From positions 41,938-105,937 of IMG/VR virus record IMGVR_UViG_3300008050_000022: 64,000 nucleotides of DNA; one strand, 5' to 3'. The notes under the pieces are model-generated. The model ran no database searches and was not told the origin of the DNA. It saw nothing but the letters and a program-made list of their open reading frames with translations. The position numbers were made by a program, and so were the translations under genes. This stretch comes from a virus. Of this stretch, positions 8,482 through 19,300 are shown piece after piece (within the stretch, counting starts at the first letter, position 1; each line of letters opens with the position of its first letter).

Positions 8482-8774
8482 TCAACGTCACGGAACTTGT
8501 GACTTGCGGCGACGAGCAAGGTCTCGGAGTCCTGTCTCGAGGGGCCGGCAAGAAGCGACTGAAGGAGGTCGTCATCGAGGGCGAAGATCCGACAGAGAGC
8601 GACCTCTGTGGGACAACTTCTCTACGAGAGCGAACCACCTACTTCATCCGCAAGTATCGCCGCCAGATCACACTCCCCCCATCCGTGGGAGGCGGGCCCT
8701 GTAGCGGGGATTGCCGTACCTACGGGTGCCCTACCATCGTCGCGATCAACTGCTCTAGGAACATGAGCAAGTGA
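8460..8774 (+). CDS. Hypothetical Cys-containing protein
   Basis: About 104 aa from ATG 8460, which has GAGG five bases upstream; ATGs at 8433 and 8442 in the same frame are alternatives. It overlaps the previous gene and ends with GTGA shared with the next. The C-terminal part has CSGDCRTYGC, a compact cysteine cluster; the centre has TTYFIRKYRRQITLP. Function unknown. Confidence 0.6.
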   Translation: MDEETKLINVTELVTCGDEQGLGVLSRGAGKKRLKEVVIEGEDPTESDLCGTTSLRERTTYFIRKYRRQITLPPSVGGGPCSGDCRTYGCPTIVAINCSRNMSK

Positions 8775-9574
8775 GGTTCAAGAAACAGAGTTGTGCAGGT
8801 TGTGCCCTCGTGGCCGCCTGTGACGAAGCCGAGAATGTCGGCGCGGGTGAGATCTCCAGGGGACATTCCTGCTCTTCCTGGAAGGAGGCAACTGCTCCTA
8901 CGATCGCAGCTCGCAAAGACGCCATAGAGACGCTGGGGATGATCGGACTCAAGGCCATCCTCGACGTGCCAACCACCAAGATCCATAGCGGAGACATGAT
9001 GAGCGACAAAGAGACACGAACGACAGAGCTGGGCGACCTGAGCCGTCCCCAGCTGAAGACCGAGCTGTACAACATCCTCGCGGAGCTGAAGGGCAAGGAC
9101 CTCCAGGCCGCGTTGAAGGTGTACAACCCCGAGACGAAGTGGAACAGCGACGACGTGCTGGCCCTCAAGGAGGCGAAGCGTGCGGGCATCCGCACCAAGC
9201 CCGACCGTCTGATCGAGGTGATTCTCGGCCTCGAGTTCCCGGAGAAGCCCAAGACGACCCGTCGTCGCAAGGCCGCGGAGAAGGAGCCCGAGGAGACTGA
9301 GGAGGCTCCGAAGAAGACGACTCGCCGCCGCCGTACCACGAAGAAGGAAGAGCCGAAGGCGGATCCGATCGAGGTCAGCTTCGACGCGGAGGCTTTCATG
9401 GATGCGCTCATCGAGAAGATCGGCCCGTCCCTGAACGGGATCGCCGACGCGGTCGAGGCGCTGCAGAAGGACGTGAGCGCGCTCAAGACGGGTCAGACCG
9501 TCCTGGGTGTGGCGACTGTCGATGAAGAGATCGAGAGCCACGACGACCTGAAGGCGTTCCTCGAGGAGGGGTAG
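8771..9574 (+). CDS. Low-complexity basic/acidic protein; start uncertain
   Basis: 267 aa if it starts at GTG 8771 (overlapping the previous stop), or about 192 aa from ATG 8999, which has GGAG at 8990-8993. The first 75 residues are Cys-containing (CAGCALVAAC) and use mixed codons. From 8999 on, codon use becomes strongly biased to G/C-ending codons, as in highly expressed genes. The rest has a helical domain (LSRPQLKTELYNILAELKG), two Arg/Lys-Thr rich linkers (TTRRRK, TTRRRRTTKKEE) separated by an acidic stretch, and a C-terminal coiled-coil-like part (IADAVEALQKDVSALK). Nucleic-acid association is plausible. An internal start making two products is possible. Confidence 0.7.
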   Translation: MRFKKQSCAGCALVAACDEAENVGAGEISRGHSCSSWKEATAPTIAARKDAIETLGMIGLKAILDVPTTKIHSGDMMSDKETRTTELGDLSRPQLKTELYNILAELKGKDLQAALKVYNPETKWNSDDVLALKEAKRAGIRTKPDRLIEVILGLEFPEKPKTTRRRKAAEKEPEETEEAPKKTTRRRRTTKKEEPKADPIEVSFDAEAFMDALIEKIGPSLNGIADAVEALQKDVSALKTGQTVLGVATVDEEIESHDDLKAFLEEG

Positions 9575-9576
9575 AT

Positions 9577-9635
9577 ACCCGACCTGCTGGGAGGCCAGCC
9601 CTCCCCCCTAAGACGGGGGAGGGTTCAGGTCGGGT
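9577..9635 (+). terminator. Nested long hairpin after the replication block
   Basis: Outer arms 9577-9586 and 9626-9635 pair perfectly (ACCCGACCTG with CAGGTCGGGT), and inner arms 9599-9607 and 9615-9623 pair perfectly (CCCTCCCCC with GGGGGAGGG). The two stems enclose the space between the basic protein gene and the next small gene. A transcription terminator or stable 3' end structure is likely, although a T tract is missing. Confidence 0.65.
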
Positions 9636-9666
9636 TAGGCCGCCTGGGGAAGGCGAGCTGATCGAG

Positions 9667-9849
9667 TTGACCTCTGAGGATCTCCGATCCATGACGGACT
9701 TGGAGCTCATCGACTTCTGCTCCAACGAAGTCGGGATGGTGCTGGAAGACGAGGACCTGGTTCGCCGAGGCGACAAGGTGATCGGCTGCAAGAGAAGCCG
9801 CCTGTACACCAGGCTGATGAGATTCGCGTACGACGTCCGGCCTCTCTAA
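9667..9849 (+). CDS. Small hypothetical protein
   Basis: 60 aa from TTG 9667, or 52 aa from ATG 9691. Neither start has an ideal SD; GAGGA at 9675-9679 would serve 9691 with long spacing. The product is acidic then basic: DLELIDFCSNEVGM followed by KRSRLYTRLMRF. It is the last rightward gene of the left block and faces the end of the virion operon. Confidence 0.5.
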   Translation: MTSEDLRSMTDLELIDFCSNEVGMVLEDEDLVRRGDKVIGCKRSRLYTRLMRFAYDVRPL

Positions 9850-9854
9850 GGGTC

Positions 9855-9868
9855 GGGCGTCTGCGCCC
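9855..9868 (+). terminator. Hairpin plus T run at convergent junction
   Basis: GGGCG (855-859) and CGCCC (864-868) enclose TCTG; on the + strand a CTTTTT run follows at about 9874-9879. It lies between the last rightward gene and the last leftward virion gene and could stop the rightward transcript. The stem is short. Confidence 0.5.
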
Positions 9869-10093
9869 TCACCGCTTTTTAGCTATTTCCGCGATCTTGT
9901 TCAGATGCTGTGCGTAGCTAGAGCTACGCCGGCGTACCTGCACACCCCGCTTACGAGCTCGGGCGGGCATGGCCGCCACGATGTCTGCTGGAGGAGAGCC
10001 CTTGTGCTTCGGAGCGGGGGCTTGTTCGGGCAGCACATGCTTCATGGCCTGAGCCGCAGCCTTAGCCAGCTTGATGGGGTCCGACACGATCAC
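9869..10093 (-). CDS. Small basic protein at end of virion operon
   Basis: 74 aa from GTG 10093, which overlaps the stop of the giant gene upstream (GTGA); a TTG at 10117 is an alternative. The protein is Ala/Lys rich with a strongly basic C-terminus (ARARKRG, RRRSS, IAEIAKKR). It is the last gene of the leftward virion operon. Function unknown; a virion or assembly role is guessed from position. Confidence 0.6.
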   Translation of the reverse strand: MIVSDPIKLAKAAAQAMKHVLPEQAPAPKHKGSPPADIVAAMPARARKRGVQVRRRSSSYAQHLNKIAEIAKKR

Positions 10094-13000
10094 GGGTTGA
10101 TCCGGTTGTACTGGCAACCGAGCGTGGCTCCCAGGAACTTGAACCGAGTAATTTGCTTAACCGCTGTGAACACCGTCGCCGACGCAGCGTTCGCCGAGAT
10201 ATCGGACGCAAGCCCGATCCGCATACCCGAGGTCCCGTCGGGGTTATCGACCAGGTAATGATTCACGTCCTGGTTGACTCCACCGCCCTTACCCCAGCAA
10301 CGAAGCACTAGGGCGTAAGAGAACTGCCGCCTGTCCACATGAGCAGGGTTGAGAACAGTGACCTGCGGATCCTCTACCTCGGTGTAGAGCTCCTCATGCA
10401 GATCAAGCTTCAGCAGATACTGTCGATCTGTTCGAACGTCCTGGTTGATCTCATTCCCATCGCATTTTTGGTCTATGGACTTTGTAGTGGGAGCCACTCC
10501 CTCCATCCAAGGGATGTCGACCTCCTTGGAGAGGATCACTTCGGAGAAGCCGTGGGCAATGCTGCTCACTACTGCCGCCCCCACCTCTCGTTCCTCGTCA
10601 AAGGCGTTCTCCGTCGGGGAGACCCAGTACCTGTGGAGCTCTAGGAGGAAGCCGATATCACTTGCTGACGCCTGCGTCATCCCTCCCGGAGTGCAGGAGG
10701 TTCCGTAGAAAATTCCTCCGTCCGGAGTCCAGGAACCTTCCACATCCTTCCCCCCAGGACGGTAACCGAATCCGACTGTCAACGAGGACAGGATGGATCC
10801 GTGAGGGGGATCCAATCGGATGATGTGGCCCACCATCGGGGGGAAGCAACCCAGCCCGTCATCCAACGGGCTCTGCGGCATGAATCTGTCATGGACAAAG
10901 TTGAAGCACGCGGAGTGCTTGCCCCTTCTCCAGTACAGGTAAGGATCTGCTAGATCTAGGAAGTTCTCCCCCGTCAGCTTGACCTCACCGTCTAAATGCA
11001 GTACACGCCTTCCCGCCAGGAAGGCCATGTTCGGGGGGCTAATCTTCCCCTCATCTCCCGTGACAGTGGCGCCGTAGGTCCTGGATCTATCATCCCATGG
11101 GACCTCATCACCGTAGCCGCCCTCTGAGTAACACTCTGCACTCTCGGGGCCGTAGGACTTGTAGTCCATGGCCGTGCCCGCGATGGAGAACCCTGCAGCC
11201 AACACCGGCCCCTCGTTCACCAGCACTCCGTGGTGAACGTCTACGGCTTCGGTATCCACTACTAGGCTGTAGATGAAGAGCTTCTCTTCTCCGGTTCCGG
11301 CCTCGTGCTCTACATCACGCATCCAGGTCTGCCCCAGGCCGAGGCGCACCATCACGGGGGTGCCGTCTGAGAGAGCGTCCGCCGCCGCCTCTCTCAGATC
11401 GTCAGGACTGTCGAAGAAGAGCTCCGTAAACGTAGTGACGTCAGGCAGCAGCTGGAACGTCTGTGCAGGGGCCGCCTCGTTCCAGGGAGCGAAGTTCTGT
11501 CCAACAAGGGCGACTGAGATCGTCTTCTCGTCGTCGAAGTTCTGCGTCCCTGACCACCGCAACCCGATCTTCACTCGAATCCTGAAATGCCGCTGTCGGA
11601 CCCACCTAGCTCCGCCAGTATATGCGTGCAGCGTCTCAGGGTCTGCCTCCGCCGTGCCGTTAGACCAGTTGAGGAGGATTGCCCCTAGAGGTTCGGAGAC
11701 GTCGTCGAAAAGGTTGTCTGGGTCCTTGAAATCTGTGCTGAGCCTGAATGTCCCACCGACGCCATTGTCCCGGAACACCCACTCCGAGCTGTTAAAATTC
11801 AGGTCTCCAAGATCTCCAAGATCTAGGGGCTCGTAGAGGGGGTGCCAGGCCTGGTTAGCGATCGGCGGACGAGAGGCGTTCTGGAGCGCCCCGAGGAGAG
11901 CTTCCTCTTTCCTCGACATGCCTGCGGCGTAGTCATTCAGGAACAGGGTAGGGGGTGAAAGCGGCCCGTTCGGACCCAGCCCCATCGGGTAGCCCGCCAT
12001 ATCGCGCGCCTTGGAGTCCTTGTCCAGGAACCTGCCGAACGCCCCTAGCTGCTTGAACGCGATGTCCGGGTCTTCCCCCGGTGTGGCGGTCATGTAGGTG
12101 CCGACAGTGAACCATGACTCGATATCGAGGTTCGCCCAGTGCCACCGGTTACCTAGAACCGTAATCCTCTGGTTAGCAGAAGCGTCCGCAGTCAGGGCCG
12201 TAGCTCCTACGTAATCAGGGTGATACACCTCGAACAGGTGGTACCTGTAGCCTAGCCCAGTGATCGACTCGTCCAGAGACACGTTGACGATCACGTAGTC
12301 CCCCGCCTTCGCGGCATTGGCTCCGGCTAGATCATAGAGTCTTGCGATCTGCCCGACGAATGCTGACGGATCCTCGACCGGCGTACCTGGATGCGTGTAG
12401 AAACGCACGAACCCGCTGGTTCTAGCTGATCTGGACGAGGCAGCGTCCGGAGCCTCGATAGTGCAGAGATGTCCTCCCGTACCTCGATACGGGAGAACCC
12501 GCCCTGGCTGACCCAATCGGGCCGAGATCCGCTCTTCCAGAACAGCGGGGTTCCCTTCTCGAGCCACATCGTGGTTGGTCTCCCAGTACCGCATCCACGG
12601 CTCAGACATGGGGGAGTTCGAGAACCTGGACGTGCTAGACAGCTCCGAGTACGTGCCTCCGTACATCTCGTGCAGGTTTTCTCCGTCCGGCCAGGAGATC
12701 CGGGGATCCCACTGGTAGACGCCGCCCATGATTTCGAGGGCACCGCCCTGCATCATAGACCACCTGTCCTCTCGAACGATGACGCCTGTAGCCTTGCCAT
12801 CCACGAATGTGATGTCGTCTGGATTCGGAAGGTCGGCGTGGGCTCCACCGGTCTGCCAGCCCACCGCTACGAACGCGGAGTCGGTGCCCACCTGCGCCAG
12901 GTATAGCGCGGTGCCCATCATGGAAGGACTGGCCTTAGTGCCGTCCATGGAGTACGTGTCTGCGATCAGAGCGCCGGCCCAGCCGCCCCTCTTAACCGTA

Positions 13001-15687
13001 TCCGCGTCCTCAGAATCTCCGTAGTGCCGAGCAAGGAATCCTCTGGCCGGCTCGGTAGTCGCGATGTCTGTAGCAGGACCTCGCGTCAGCCCCAGCCCCA
13101 GCCCCTTTGAGAGCAAGTCCGGGTCGTTCAGGCGCATGACGATGCCGGAGGACGTACCTCTCCAGTCAATCCCTACGACGCCCATGTGGGCAGAGTCGGC
13201 AGTGCGATCGTCTGACCACTCCTTCGCATCGTCGAAGAAGAGGTTGGCGATTCGGACATCTAGATCGGCAGCGTAGCCGTCAGCTACCAGGTACTTCAGT
13301 AGCGCGAAGCCTTGAGTCGGCAAGTACAGGTGACCTCGAGCCGTGCTCGTAGCGTCGAAGTTCGGACGGGTGCCGTCGAAGTTCTGGAGGTACACCCGGA
13401 GAGGTACACCAGCGATTCGGTTGACGACGTACCAGCCATCATTCCCTTGCCCCTCTGTGATCCTGATGATCGACGGGGTGATCGACGGGTCCTTTACGTC
13501 ATCCTCGAATGCTCGAATGTTCGACGTGGTGGTAGGGTTCATCCCTGCGGGGAACGTGACGCTGTTGTCTCCGCCGGCGAACTCCACATCGAACACATCC
13601 ATCGGTAGTGCTGCGGCGTCCTCGTGAGTGCCGCACTCACGAAGGCCGAGCATGTGGTGCCCGTACTCCCTGCCCGCAACCCGATCCTCCTCATGGACGT
13701 AGCCCAGCCGACCGTAGCTGTTCGACTGCAGTACGTGGGTGCTCATCGATGCAGGGAAGCCGTTGAAACGGTCCTGCATGATCGAGTAGGAGTAGGAGCC
13801 TCCTGTGGGGATAGCCGGGTTGTTCTCTCCCGGCTCCACCACGACGTGTTCTGCGTCCAAGTAGTCGATGATGCAGAAGGACTGGTAGTTCCTCAGGGAT
13901 CCACCGATCCCTCCAGGAATCACCATGAACTCTCGGCCAACATCGTCTAGAGAGAAGTTCTCTCCGGTGATGTAGACCACGTTGCCGGCCTGGATCGTAG
14001 CGGTGACTCCAGTCCTGTTGGACGTGCCTGCCTGCGGGGTCTTCGGCGTGAGGTTGTTCCACTCCGGGGCGTTCCAGTCCACGTTGACGAAGTACCCGCC
14101 ACCACCGCCACGTCCCTGACCGTCGTAGGCGCCCTGGAGACTGATGCGTCTCCACAGGAGCTCCATGGTGACGTCGGCCTCACCTGCGTAACCGTTACCG
14201 CCAGGCAGAGTGTGGGCGAAGGGAGGCTGGGTGAAGTCGTCCGTGCTGTCCAGCAGCGGGCCCTTCATCTCCCGGATGACCTTCTGCACCAGGTCGTCTA
14301 CCTCTTCCGAGGTGGAGAGAGCGATGCGGAGGAGGTGGTCTGTGGGCAGGCTGCAGAGGCTGTATCCGCCACCCAGCATGAGCGTGAACTTCGCCGCTCC
14401 GGCAGTTGCAGGGATGGGCGGGTCGAAGGTCAGCCACACGTCCTCTGAGAAGAGGCCTCCCTGGAAGATCTCCACGTTGCCGAAGACTCCGGTACCGGGG
14501 TTGAGCTCCCCTCGGTCGCCAGCGTTCGTGGGCCGTAGGAGGATCGTCTCCTCGTCGAAGACCTGCTCGACCGTGTACGACCCGTCGTGGTTGAAGGGGA
14601 CGTTGACGGTGGATCCACTGATGGTGGCTACGTCACCAGGTACGACTCCGTCAGTGAGGAACGTGGCACCTGCACATCGAATGGCAGAGCGGTACAGGAT
14701 CTCCGAAATGCCGACCGAGGCAGTCTTCTTGACGTTGACGCCTAGCAGTCCCTTGCCGTCCGCCGGGAGCCACGGGGCGGTCGAGTCCGCCATCGCTACA
14801 ATCGGAGGATCAGTGTCCGAGCTGCCGAAGTTTGGGGGCGCTCCATTTCTCTGTCCGTGTGTCACAGCAGAGACTCTGACAGGGTACCCGCCTACAATGA
14901 TCTCCACCCTGTTCGGGTCGGTGACCGCGAAGTAGTCGGCGATGTCCTGGAGGCTGGAGTCCTGATTGTCTAGGCCGATGCCCAGGTACACCCGGTCGGA
15001 GAGGCCGGCATTGATCGCAGAGAGTCCACCGACATTGATCTGGTCGATGTTCCCGTCAGACTGCTTGATTCGAGCGGGCAGCCAAGGGTTGCCTACGGCG
15101 ACGGAGTCCACCTCCACGATCATCGGGAGGGCTACCTCCCGCTCGAGACAGGCGTTCAAGTAGTCTGCGTTGACCGACAACGCTCCAGCGACGCGGTTCA
15201 AGACGTCCGACGTGACATCCTCTCCGTCGGCGGCCATGTAGGTGCCGACGGGGTTGTTCTCAGAGCCTCCAGCAGGGGAGTAGGCTCGGTCTCCTCCCTC
15301 TACTAGCGCCAGGGGATCAGGACTGACCGGGAAGCCGAGTAGCGCAGAGGCGTCGTTGCCTCCAGCGTCAACGATCTCTACCGAGGCGCCGTCACCCGAG
15401 GCGTTGGAGAGGATGACTACGTAGCCCCCTCGATCCTCTGCACTACCTACAGCGCCTAGAGCGGTGTTGATGTCTGCGATGATCGTGTTGATCACCAAGC
15501 CGCTGAAGCTGAGCGGGATAGCCGCACCACCGTCGATCTTGATCGACATGTCCGCAGGTAGGGCCATGCCCGGGAACTGCAGAGTGGCGTCGCTGCGTCG
15601 GATGGACCCACGGATGGACGGCTGAGCCTGGATCAGCTCTCGGGCATTGCCGCCCAGAATGGGTCGTCTCGTGTATCGGAGGGACAT
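10090..15687 (-). CDS. Giant virion protein, probably baseplate or tail fibre associated (1865 aa)
   Basis: Start ATG 15687 overlaps the upstream stop by one base (TGATG); a TTG three bases upstream is possible. The protein is rich in Gly, Asp, Ser and Thr with predicted beta character and few charged helices, typical of fibre or baseplate appendage proteins. The N-terminus has a beta-rich domain with SIKIDGGAAIPLSFSG. A motif of the type seen in the neighbouring giants recurs, for example HDGSYTVEQVFDEETILLRP. No catalytic motif was recognised. It could contact the host surface or link fibres to the baseplate. Confidence 0.8.
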   Translation of the reverse strand: MSLRYTRRPILGGNARELIQAQPSIRGSIRRSDATLQFPGMALPADMSIKIDGGAAIPLSFSGLVINTIIADINTALGAVGSAEDRGGYVVILSNASGDGASVEIVDAGGNDASALLGFPVSPDPLALVEGGDRAYSPAGGSENNPVGTYMAADGEDVTSDVLNRVAGALSVNADYLNACLEREVALPMIVEVDSVAVGNPWLPARIKQSDGNIDQINVGGLSAINAGLSDRVYLGIGLDNQDSSLQDIADYFAVTDPNRVEIIVGGYPVRVSAVTHGQRNGAPPNFGSSDTDPPIVAMADSTAPWLPADGKGLLGVNVKKTASVGISEILYRSAIRCAGATFLTDGVVPGDVATISGSTVNVPFNHDGSYTVEQVFDEETILLRPTNAGDRGELNPGTGVFGNVEIFQGGLFSEDVWLTFDPPIPATAGAAKFTLMLGGGYSLCSLPTDHLLRIALSTSEEVDDLVQKVIREMKGPLLDSTDDFTQPPFAHTLPGGNGYAGEADVTMELLWRRISLQGAYDGQGRGGGGGYFVNVDWNAPEWNNLTPKTPQAGTSNRTGVTATIQAGNVVYITGENFSLDDVGREFMVIPGGIGGSLRNYQSFCIIDYLDAEHVVVEPGENNPAIPTGGSYSYSIMQDRFNGFPASMSTHVLQSNSYGRLGYVHEEDRVAGREYGHHMLGLRECGTHEDAAALPMDVFDVEFAGGDNSVTFPAGMNPTTTSNIRAFEDDVKDPSITPSIIRITEGQGNDGWYVVNRIAGVPLRVYLQNFDGTRPNFDATSTARGHLYLPTQGFALLKYLVADGYAADLDVRIANLFFDDAKEWSDDRTADSAHMGVVGIDWRGTSSGIVMRLNDPDLLSKGLGLGLTRGPATDIATTEPARGFLARHYGDSEDADTVKRGGWAGALIADTYSMDGTKASPSMMGTALYLAQVGTDSAFVAVGWQTGGAHADLPNPDDITFVDGKATGVIVREDRWSMMQGGALEIMGGVYQWDPRISWPDGENLHEMYGGTYSELSSTSRFSNSPMSEPWMRYWETNHDVAREGNPAVLEERISARLGQPGRVLPYRGTGGHLCTIEAPDAASSRSARTSGFVRFYTHPGTPVEDPSAFVGQIARLYDLAGANAAKAGDYVIVNVSLDESITGLGYRYHLFEVYHPDYVGATALTADASANQRITVLGNRWHWANLDIESWFTVGTYMTATPGEDPDIAFKQLGAFGRFLDKDSKARDMAGYPMGLGPNGPLSPPTLFLNDYAAGMSRKEEALLGALQNASRPPIANQAWHPLYEPLDLGDLGDLNFNSSEWVFRDNGVGGTFRLSTDFKDPDNLFDDVSEPLGAILLNWSNGTAEADPETLHAYTGGARWVRQRHFRIRVKIGLRWSGTQNFDDEKTISVALVGQNFAPWNEAAPAQTFQLLPDVTTFTELFFDSPDDLREAAADALSDGTPVMVRLGLGQTWMRDVEHEAGTGEEKLFIYSLVVDTEAVDVHHGVLVNEGPVLAAGFSIAGTAMDYKSYGPESAECYSEGGYGDEVPWDDRSRTYGATVTGDEGKISPPNMAFLAGRRVLHLDGEVKLTGENFLDLADPYLYWRRGKHSACFNFVHDRFMPQSPLDDGLGCFPPMVGHIIRLDPPHGSILSSLTVGFGYRPGGKDVEGSWTPDGGIFYGTSCTPGGMTQASASDIGFLLELHRYWVSPTENAFDEEREVGAAVVSSIAHGFSEVILSKEVDIPWMEGVAPTTKSIDQKCDGNEINQDVRTDRQYLLKLDLHEELYTEVEDPQVTVLNPAHVDRRQFSYALVLRCWGKGGGVNQDVNHYLVDNPDGTSGMRIGLASDISANAASATVFTAVKQITRFKFLGATLGCQYNRINP

Positions 15688-16331
15688 CAAACCACCCGGA
15701 GTTCGTAGATGACCTCTAGCGTACGCCCAGTCGTCTTGGTGAAGGGGTCGAAGGTCTTGTAGCCAACCGGAGCGGTCAGCTTAGCCGTGTCGAATGCCGT
15801 AGGACGCGGAGGGATGTTGCTGTTGGCTGGATCACCGTCCGTGAAGCAGCCGAATTCAGTGAGTACGACTGGGCCGGCCAGGCTGATCTCTGTCTCGGCG
15901 TATTCTCGGATGAGCTGCACCGAGGTCTTCGGGGTACCCAGACTGACGGAGGGGAAAGTGGCAGGGACCTGAGCCGCTGCCAGGAACTCTCCTGCGACGT
16001 AGGGAACAGGATCCACCAGGCGAGCTACCGCAGCTACCTCAGGGGTAGAGCCGGTGCCTAGGCCGAAGTACAACAGAGCGTCATCACGATTCTTGGTACG
16101 CGTAGGAACCAGCGAGGCCAGGCTGATGGTCTCGACGATGTACTCACGACCCGTCAGGGTCCAGATGTTGTGTCCTTCCCGGCGGCTACCGGGAACGATC
16201 TTCCCCCGTTCCCGCATAAGGCACGAGAAGTGGCCCCCGATGGTGGGGCCGTCGTGGGGCGGGGTGTCAGGCGACGGACCACGGCCACCGAAGAAGAGCC
16301 TGTCTGCGATCCTTGCGAAGTCTTTGAACAT
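15687..16331 (-). CDS. Baseplate/tail-associated hypothetical protein
   Basis: 214 aa, ATG 16331, two bases after the stop of the giant gene upstream. It has an FGLGTGSTPE stretch and a beta-rich C-terminus (GPVVLTEFGCFTDG; GRTLEVIYELRVV). Proteins with this composition often occur beside phage fibre genes. Between two giant baseplate-type genes, a connector role is plausible. Not recognised as a known family. Confidence 0.75.
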   Translation of the reverse strand: MFKDFARIADRLFFGGRGPSPDTPPHDGPTIGGHFSCLMRERGKIVPGSRREGHNIWTLTGREYIVETISLASLVPTRTKNRDDALLYFGLGTGSTPEVAAVARLVDPVPYVAGEFLAAAQVPATFPSVSLGTPKTSVQLIREYAETEISLAGPVVLTEFGCFTDGDPANSNIPPRPTAFDTAKLTAPVGYKTFDPFTKTTGRTLEVIYELRVV

Positions 16332-16333
16332 TC

Positions 16334-19300
16334 TTACCTCACTACGCGGAGAAGCCTACCAGTTACCGCTCCAGCCGGAGCCGGAGCGTTCGTCAGGTCG
16401 AAGGTCGTGGCTGCGGTCACAGTAGAGATCACGTACTGCCCCGCATCGACTCCGTCCAAGATCTCAAAGAGATCCCCTGGATTCAGCTGGTTGTTCACTA
16501 GATCGCCTCCCAAGTACGTTACCGTATCTCCTGCGATGGTGAACGCCAAGTCGTCATCCAGCACCTCTACCGTGGCCGGAACCACGGACGTCTGCAGATC
16601 AGTCTCGAGGGTAAGGTCGTTCCCGGACACGCCAGCGATCTTGTATACACCGGAGTTGTCCCCTACGACCTGCACATAGTGGCCTATCGCAGCGCCGCCA
16701 GCCTGGAAGTCGGTACCGGCAGAGGAAAGCACTCTGCCGCTGGCTGTGACGTCAGCGATGCCTGTCAAGGCACCTACTACTGCTCGAGGGCGCTCCATCA
16801 CCAGCGTCAGCTGATCCTTCAGGGACCAGTGCTTGAGCTGGTTGAGTAGCATGCCACCGCCCTCACCCAGACCCTTAGTACGTCGGATCTCCCAGTCTGC
16901 TCCGCCGTAGTTGGCAGGTGGGGGAGGGCGAACGTACAGCTCGGTAGCGCTAATCACGTCCAAGACCTGATACGTGCCAGCACTGGGCCCGTCCAGGATG
17001 CGGAGCTCGTCGAAGGTCTGTAGTAGCTCGAGGTCGAAGTTCTGGGCAGCGACGGAGACCTGGTTGCTCCCAGCCACCGTTGCCATGTTCTTCTGGCCGC
17101 TGAGGATGGGGTTGGTGCGGAGACACTCCCTCACGATGCTGTACACGGCAGATGAAGACGCTGCGGGAGTCGGGTCGATGCGGAGAGTGGTCCAAGGGAA
17201 TACGCCGCTAGTAGTCTCCCAAGGATTCGGCCCAATTCCTGGATTGATCATCTCCGTGATCGTGTAGACCTCCCGGTTAGCGGTGTCCCAGATGATCAGC
17301 TTGTCACCTACCGCGACCCCCTCCGTGTAGAAGCCGTTCAGCCCGTCCACCACGGTGTTGACACCTGCTGACATGGTGAGCTTCGACCCATTCGTGATCT
17401 CGTACCCGGTGGGCCGGTACACGAAGAAGGTCTGAGCCGTGTCCGCCTGAAGCCCATCGACACCCGGAGCTGCGAAGGGGTAGGTGGTGTGCTGCTTGAT
17501 CACCAGGTCGGTGTCGGAGCTAACGCTGTCTACCTCGTACCAGCCCGCGTTCTGCCCTAGAGGGATGTACAGCAGGTCACCTGCACGTACCAGGGGATCG
17601 TTGTGCCACACCGTCAATGCCGAGTAGGCGGGGTGAGGGGCGTTCGCTAGCGGGGCCTGGAACCCTCCTCGCACGGAGGACACGGTGGCCGTGGCTCCGG
17701 CACCGTCAGGCGTCACCAGGTCCCAGCCTGCGAACATCTGCCGAGACATGAGGGGAGGGGCCCCTAGGAAGTTCAGGTGGAAGCCTAGCCCGTTGTGGGC
17801 ATCCAGCTGAGCGGTGGCCTCGATGGGGAAGATGTCGTCGGTGAGGTACTGCTTACCGTGGGTGTAGAGCGTGTCCTGGATCTCCATGTCATCGGTGAGC
17901 GGCTTCACCATCTTGGCGACCACATCGACCCAAGCAGGGTCGAACACCTTGACGAACTGGGCCGCCAGATCCAAGTCATCTGGGTTCACTACGTCGATGC
18001 TCGCTCGCAGAGACCACCGGTGGTACTTCTGAAGCTCTGCGGACGAGGCGCCCTGGTGATACTCCCCCTTCCACCAGTCGGGATCGTTCACGTAATCCGA
18101 GACGACGACCCCCTTGGACAGGGCAGCAAACCGCTCCACCGTATCCCCGACCTTGTATGTCTCCCCTGTCGCAGGATTGGTCTCGAGCCCTGCAAAGTCA
18201 ACTACGTCGTCAGCATTCAGGGGCGGGAAGAAGTAGATCCTCACCAGCCCTGTGCCCACCCCATCATCATCCAGGTCTTCTACAAGGATCCTTCCCAACG
18301 AGGGCAGCCCGGTGTCGGGGTCCAGGGAGTAGTCCTCCTTGATGTCCAGGATCTGCCCCCGCACGTCAGCGACCGGCAGCCCTAGAAGGATCTGCACACC
18401 GAGGCGGATGTTGCCCTCCTTGGGTCCATTGGCCCAGGCGTACATGAGGCCCAGTACCGCTTCTCGGTAGGTGGTAGAGCTGGTGTTCCTGGAACTGAGA
18501 TCCTCCTCGGAGAAGGAGACCATCATTCCGAAGTTGTCTTCGATGACCTCTGAGTTGTCCAGGAAGGTCACCTCCGCCCACAGCCGGTCAGGGGCAGGGG
18601 CAGTCACTGAAAACGTGCCAGGAACGAAGCGAATGAACGTGCCAGACGTGCTCCGCTCCAGTGTGTACGGCAACGCAGTGTCAGTGAACAGGAAGGCGGC
18701 CCCCGTAAGAGAGTTCAACACCTGCAGCTGCGTCTCTGACAACACCTGGACTATGGTGTAGTCGAGCTCCAACACCTTCAACGTGTCGCCTATTCGGACG
18801 TTCCGGCTGAGGAATCTTCCGGCTGCCGAGGTGAATGTCGGAGACCCTAGAGTGGTCGCACCATCTCGTCCGGAGAAGTCCATCTCCCCGTCAACTACGT
18901 ACTCCAGGTTCTCCGTGAGCGACACCGGGATGTTGGGCACCTGTGTAAGCGCCCCATCCCGACTTGCCACGTGCACGTCTCCGTCCTGGAGCGACACGAA
19001 GGGGGTAGCGATGTACTCCCGCAGGCCGGGGATAGCTCGAGTCTTTTCGTCTACGAGGATGAGAGAGTTCCGAATGATTCCCTGAGCAGCGACGTAGAAA
19101 GTGTGCCCCGCAATCGTAACGGGCTCCCCGAACTCGACGGGGATGTTGTGGTACATGGCAGAGAACTGGTAGCTGCGAACTCCAGTATTCAGGGACGCAG
19201 CATCCCCCTCCAGGACCAGGTCCCCCAGCCCATTCCGAGTGGCTCCTGCTACCCCCAAGCTCTCCGCAAGCGCCTCAATCTCTACATCGGTAAGATCGAG

